Source of the DNA: Nocardia panacis
Lineage (GTDB): Bacteria > Actinomycetota > Actinomycetes > Mycobacteriales > Mycobacteriaceae
Length of the DNA: 64,000 bases
Direction: 5' to 3'
Assembly: GCF_003598715.1 (NCBI RefSeq)
Contig: NZ_QZFU01000017.1
Span: forward strand, 85,421-149,420
Part shown: in pieces, positions 60,867-64,000 of the stretch
Layout of the letters: each line of letters begins with the position of its first letter
Numbering within the stretch: position 1 is the stretch's first letter
Position numbers and translations under genes: made by a program
The notes under the pieces: model-generated
What the model was told of the DNA's origin: nothing
The model's database searches: none
What the model saw: the letters and a program-made list of their open reading frames with translations, nothing else

Positions 60867-62364
60867 CCGATTCCGGGATCGGCGCGACCAGTTCCCACGG
60901 CGCCGGATTCGGGAAGTAGTCGGCGAGGAAATCCGAAACCACCTGTGTCCGTTCGGCCTCCGATACCTCCGGGAAACTGCCGTCGTTGAGGCAGAAGAAA
61001 TCCACCTCGCGCCGCTGGGCCAGACCGGTCAGCATCGCGAGCCCCGCCCGGCTGGTGGTGTCGACGTACCGCATGCGCGCCGACTCCTGCGGTATCGCCC
61101 GCCCGGTGAGCAGCGCGTAGTAGTGGTACAGCGAATTGGTGACGGAGATATCGGTGGCGGCCCGGAATCGGCTCGCGCTGGTGCGCGCGAAATCCACCGG
61201 GAATTCGCGTTCCATCTCGCACAGCACACTGCGCCGCAGCGGGGCGGGGGCATGTTCCAGATGCCGGGTGATCACCGAACCGAACCGCCCGGCCAGCAGT
61301 TCCCGATTCACCCGCGCGGCATTCTCGAATCCGCTGCGGCGCTCGTTGTTTCGGCCGAGACCGATCCGGGTGCCCGCCTCCATGAATCGACTGATTCCGG
61401 CCGGGCTGAAGAACATCGACGGCCGCACCGGACGGGCGAAGAACATATCGTCGTTCGAGTAGAGGAAATGCTCGCTGAGGCCGTCGATGTGGTGCAGTTG
61501 GCTCTCCACCGCGTGCGAGTTGAACACCGGCAGCCCGGAGGGGTCGGCGAAGTGTTCGGCCGCGCGCACCACGGTGACCCGTGGATGTTCCGAAAGCCAC
61601 TGCGGCACTGCTGAATCCGTGGCGATGAAGATGCGTCGCAGCCACGGTGCGTTGCGGTCGACCGAGCGCAGCGCGTAGCGCAGCTCATCGATCTGCCGGA
61701 TGCGCGCGTCGGCGTCGTCGCCCTCGCCGAGGACGACCTGTGCGAGCAGACCGGCGCGGCGGGCGCGGAACTCCGGGTCCGAACCGTCCACCCAGGAGAA
61801 CACGATATCGATGTCGAAGCCGATATCGGTGGGGTGCGGGGCGAACATCTCGGCCAGCGTCGGCCAGCGCCGATCGAACAGCAGCACCTCGGCGGGCGTC
61901 ACATCGGCGAAGTCGAAGACGGTGCGGGTCAACGCGTTCGGGCGCGGGCAGGTGACGGTGTCGCCGCGGTACTCCCACAGTTCCAGGTCGATCCGATGGG
62001 CCGGATCGCGGTCGCGACCGAGTCGAATCACATTGTGCTGCAAATTGGTTCGCGAAAAGCCATCGGCCTCCGCAGTTTTCAGCACGCGGCCGATCATGGC
62101 GGACTGCGCCGCGTCGGCGGCGAGCACCAGCCGGTGCCCGCTGTCGCGCACCAGCAGGTAGGACACCTCGGCCGTCGCCAACTCCCGGCGCAGATACCCC
62201 AGATCGGCCAGGACGGCGGCCGAGACCAGCAGGTTGCCCGCGACGGGCCGCGAGACCCTTTCCGCCGCAGCCGAATTCACACCCATATCCATCATCGGAA
62301 TCGTCTTCCCCATCGCTGTCGCAGCATTGCCGTCATCCGGAATCGGCCCGAGACGGGTCCGCAT
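60850..62364 (-). CDS. Stealth-family sugar-phosphate transferase
   Basis: 504 aa. All four Stealth regions are present: CR1 [21 protein letters not shown]2 [36 protein letters not shown] through [26 protein letters not shown]3 [21 protein letters not shown]; and a CR4-like tail. These enzymes transfer hexose-1-phosphate in capsule or glycan synthesis, related to GlcNAc-1-phosphotransferase. The first ~170 residues form an extra domain. ATG 62364 has GAGG 10 nt upstream; ATG 62313 is an alternative. No other capsule genes are in view. Confidence 0.87.
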   Translation of the reverse strand: MRTRLGPIPDDGNAATAMGKTIPMMDMGVNSAAAERVSRPVAGNLLVSAAVLADLGYLRRELATAEVSYLLVRDSGHRLVLAADAAQSAMIGRVLKTAEADGFSRTNLQHNVIRLGRDRDPAHRIDLELWEYRGDTVTCPRPNALTRTVFDFADVTPAEVLLFDRRWPTLAEMFAPHPTDIGFDIDIVFSWVDGSDPEFRARRAGLLAQVVLGEGDDADARIRQIDELRYALRSVDRNAPWLRRIFIATDSAVPQWLSEHPRVTVVRAAEHFADPSGLPVFNSHAVESQLHHIDGLSEHFLYSNDDMFFARPVRPSMFFSPAGISRFMEAGTRIGLGRNNERRSGFENAARVNRELLAGRFGSVITRHLEHAPAPLRRSVLCEMEREFPVDFARTSASRFRAATDISVTNSLYHYYALLTGRAIPQESARMRYVDTTSRAGLAMLTGLAQRREVDFFCLNDGSFPEVSEAERTQVVSDFLADYFPNPAPWELVAPIPESATGAA

Positions 62365-62814
62365 TCCGCTCGCACCTCGGCCGCACCGAGGTGCACGGGG
62401 CACCGCGCCTGCGCTCGAACGCCCGACATCGCGTGGATGTCGTGGCGGCGCGCCGACGCGGTCGCAGTCAGGAGTGGGGGACCGAGCCGTGATCAGGATA
62501 CGAACTCATCCGACGAACCGCGTACGACCGGATAACCATTCGTTTCACCTCACTCACGGCGGGACGCCTTGGCGTCGATACTGATGGGTGGCGCAGAGAA
62601 GTATTGGCTATGCCCCTAGAAGCGGGGCGCTCCCTGGAATGATGCAACGGTCCCGGCTCCGCGTCAATCCGGACACCCTGCCCGAAAGCTGCCCGAGCGC
62701 TGCCGTCGCGAGTCAGCAACTCTGTCGCTAACTTCCCCGACCGCCGCACCCTCTTGAAAAGCAGGACGTCGAAGTTAGGATAGCCTCAGTAAACTCGACA
62801 CACGAGGGAGTCGT
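62365..62814. other. Intergenic region between divergent Stealth and flavodoxin genes
   Basis: About 450 bp with no supported gene. The right end holds an IdeR-like half-conserved box and the ribosome site GAGGGAG of the flavodoxin. Frames inside it show no family signal. Confidence 0.5.
62775..62793. promoter_or_regulatory. Weaker IdeR-like iron box upstream of the flavodoxin gene
   Basis: TTAGGATAGCCTCAGTAAA matches the IdeR consensus at 14 of 19 positions, nearly complete in its left half and poor in its right. Its position 21 bp before a flavodoxin start makes iron control plausible. Confidence 0.5.
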
Positions 62815-63267
62815 ATGCGCGTCGTCATCCTGTTCGGCACCGAGCTGGGCACCGCGGAATCCGTGGCCGAAACCCTGGCCGCCACACTGACCGACCACGA
62901 CGTCCACGTCCGCGACATGTCCGAGTTCGCCGCAGCCGAACTCGACTCGCGCGATATCCACCTCATCGTGTGCTCCACCTACGGATCCGGCGACCTGCCC
63001 ACCGGAGCCGAACCCTTCTTCGCCGAACTCGACACGCTCGCACCCGATCTGACCGGTTTGCGTTTCGCCGTCTTCGGTCTGGGCGACACCGTCTACGGCG
63101 ACACCTTCAATCGCGGCGGCGAGATCGCGGCCGCGAAACTGTCCGCCCGCGGCGCCGAACAGTTCGGCGAGCACGCCCGCCACGACGCCTCCAGCACCAT
63201 CCGCGCGCGCGACGCGGCCCGAGAATGGGTGGCGCACCTGCCGATTCCGCGTCTGGCCTCCGCCTGA
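62815..63267 (+). CDS. Flavodoxin, MioC-like
   Basis: 150 aa. The FMN phosphate loop reads ILFGTELGTAESVAETLAATL. The isoalloxazine-flanking loops are VCSTYGSGDLPTGAEPFF and FGLGDTVYGDTFNRGGEIAAAKL. It is an electron carrier in the cytoplasm. Flavodoxins commonly replace ferredoxins during iron starvation, which fits the iron box upstream. GAGGGAG lies 5 nt before the ATG. Confidence 0.9.
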   Translation: MRVVILFGTELGTAESVAETLAATLTDHDVHVRDMSEFAAAELDSRDIHLIVCSTYGSGDLPTGAEPFFAELDTLAPDLTGLRFAVFGLGDTVYGDTFNRGGEIAAAKLSARGAEQFGEHARHDASSTIRARDAAREWVAHLPIPRLASA

Positions 63268-63388
63268 GACCGAATGGGCCCCGGCGGTATCGCGCCGCCG
63301 CACGCCGGTATCGAACCGCGCAGCGCGCCCTAGACTGCTAGGTGCGCGGCACAGCCCGTCGCGCGCGACCATCCACGAGGTGACGAAG

Positions 63389-63871
63389 ATGGCAGGCGGA
63401 GCAACTCCCGCGCAGCACCAGAACCAGTCGACCGACCATCCCGAACTGGACGCGTTACCCCAGTGGCCGCAGGACACCATCGCGGTCTTGGTCACCACCG
63501 ACCCCGCGCCGCACGCGATTCCGGTGTCCTGGCCGGTGCGCGCCGACGATCGCACCATCCTGCTCAGCCTGAAATTCGACCGCGGCTCGCTGGCGAGGCT
63601 GCGGGCCAGGCCGGAGGTGGCACTGCTCATCCTCGGCGGCGGCAATGTGGCGCTGTGCGCCAGGGGCAAGGCGCGGGTCATCGCCGAGCAGATGCCCGAT
63701 GCCGCGGAGTACGCTGCGGTGCGCCTGGATATCGAGGTGATCGATGATCATCGCCAGTCGGCTTTCGAAGTGGCGCACGGCATTCAGCGCACCGTCCTGG
63801 ACGAGACCGAACTCGGCGCGCTGCGCGGCCGGGTCGCCACGCTGCGCTCCTGGGCTACCGAACTGGACTAG
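63389..63871 (+). CDS. PPOX-class (pyridoxamine 5'-phosphate oxidase-like) flavin/F420 protein
   Basis: 160 aa with a split-barrel flavin-binding fold: WPQDTIAVLVTTDPAPHAIPVSWPVRADDRTILLSLKFDRGSLARLRARPEVALLILGGGNVALCARGKARVIAEQMP. Actinobacterial members use FMN or F420 for reductions or bind haem. ATG 63389 has GAGG 8 nt upstream; GTG 63380 is in frame. Confidence 0.78.
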   Translation: MAGGATPAQHQNQSTDHPELDALPQWPQDTIAVLVTTDPAPHAIPVSWPVRADDRTILLSLKFDRGSLARLRARPEVALLILGGGNVALCARGKARVIAEQMPDAAEYAAVRLDIEVIDDHRQSAFEVAHGIQRTVLDETELGALRGRVATLRSWATELD

Positions 63872-63893
63872 GGCCAATGCCGCTCAGTTAGCG

Positions 63894-63922
63894 ATCCTGC
63901 CGGGTTGTCAACCCGGCAGGAT
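63894..63922. terminator. Perfect 13-bp hairpin overlapping the end of the next gene
   Basis: ATCCTGCCGGGTT, a 3-nt loop, then AACCCGGCAGGAT. It lies between two convergent stops. The right arm covers the last codons of the gene at the window edge and its TGA begins in the loop. Confidence 0.75.
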
Positions 63923-64000
63923 GTGGATGCTGATCTGCGTTTTGTAGCTGTTGCGGTCGATGTCGCCTTTGGCGCGGTGTTTGGAGATGGCGCGTTTGAC
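63908..64000 (-). CDS. C-terminal fragment of an unidentified gene (runs off the window)
   Basis: The minus-strand frame is open from the right edge to TGA at 63908-63910. It encodes about 30 residues, basic then beta-like (KRAISKHRAKGDIDRN, then SYKTQISIHILPG). Too short to identify. The perfect terminator hairpin at its end supports a real gene. Confidence 0.55.
   Translation of the reverse strand, partial: VKRAISKHRAKGDIDRNSYKTQISIHILPG

Overview
The window is GC-rich chromosomal DNA from a mycolic-acid actinomycete, most likely a Nocardia or close relative. The evidence is a mycothiol enzyme (Mca), actinobacterial M-box riboswitches, IdeR-type iron boxes, many apparently leaderless genes (a TANNNT -10 box 6-8 nt before the start codon), and gene order that, from memory, follows two Mycobacterium tuberculosis blocks: Rv1074c-Rv1083 (fadA3, SGNH esterase, cbs, metB, greA, DUF4307, mca, small membrane protein) and Rv1022-Rv1026 (lpqU, eno, ftsB, DUF501, ppx). 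No tool was run; all assignments come from reading the sequence and recalling families.

Layout. 0-4 kb: the end of a SARP/BTAD regulator, a VapBC toxin-antitoxin pair with a palindromic operator, a GyrI-like protein and a DinB-fold protein. 4-16 kb: conserved core with mca, greA, metB, an acyl-CoA dehydrogenase, cbs, an SGNH esterase and a thiolase. 16-21 kb: a BI-1 membrane protein, an rRNA methyltransferase, lipoproteins and a DUF6153/DUF305 pair. 21-25 kb: a magnesium locus in which two separate M-box riboswitches precede an atypical NRAMP transporter (with a 57-aa protein in its leader) and a secreted glycine-rich protein. 25-28.5 kb: a translationally coupled operon of XRE regulator, PLP aminotransferase and AlaDH/PntA-like dehydrogenase with unknown product. 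29-32 kb: a secreted lipase and an MFS transporter.

32.2-40.6 kb is a less GC-rich accessory island ending at the 3' end of a tRNA gene. It carries three tandem pairs of type VII secretion (ESX)-like substrates. In each pair the first protein has a YxxxD signal and the second a WxG turn. Beyond them lie a GH25 lysozyme, a degenerate stretch with a transposase remnant, and an ADP-ribosyltransferase toxin with a small acidic candidate immunity protein.

40.8-48.5 kb is core again: amino-acid and peptide transporters, ppx, DUF501, ftsB, eno and a lytic transglycosylase.

48.5-60 kb is the most notable region: a divergent locus with an IdeR-like iron box on each side of the intergenic region. Leftwards runs a peptide/opine-type ABC importer (Tat-type lipoprotein, two permeases, fused double ATPase). 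Rightwards run an amino-acid hydroxylase, SbnB-like and SbnA-like enzymes for L-2,3-diaminopropionate, a fold-III PLP decarboxylase and a MATE exporter. This looks like synthesis, export and re-import of a diaminopropionate-derived metallophore, with no NRPS or NIS synthetase in view. Between the SbnB-like and decarboxylase genes sit five 26-bp repeats that encode a chain of overlapping 11-codon mini-ORFs, which looks like a termination-reinitiation relay. The right end holds a phosphodiesterase, a Stealth-family phosphotransferase, a flavodoxin behind a weaker iron box and a PPOX-family protein.
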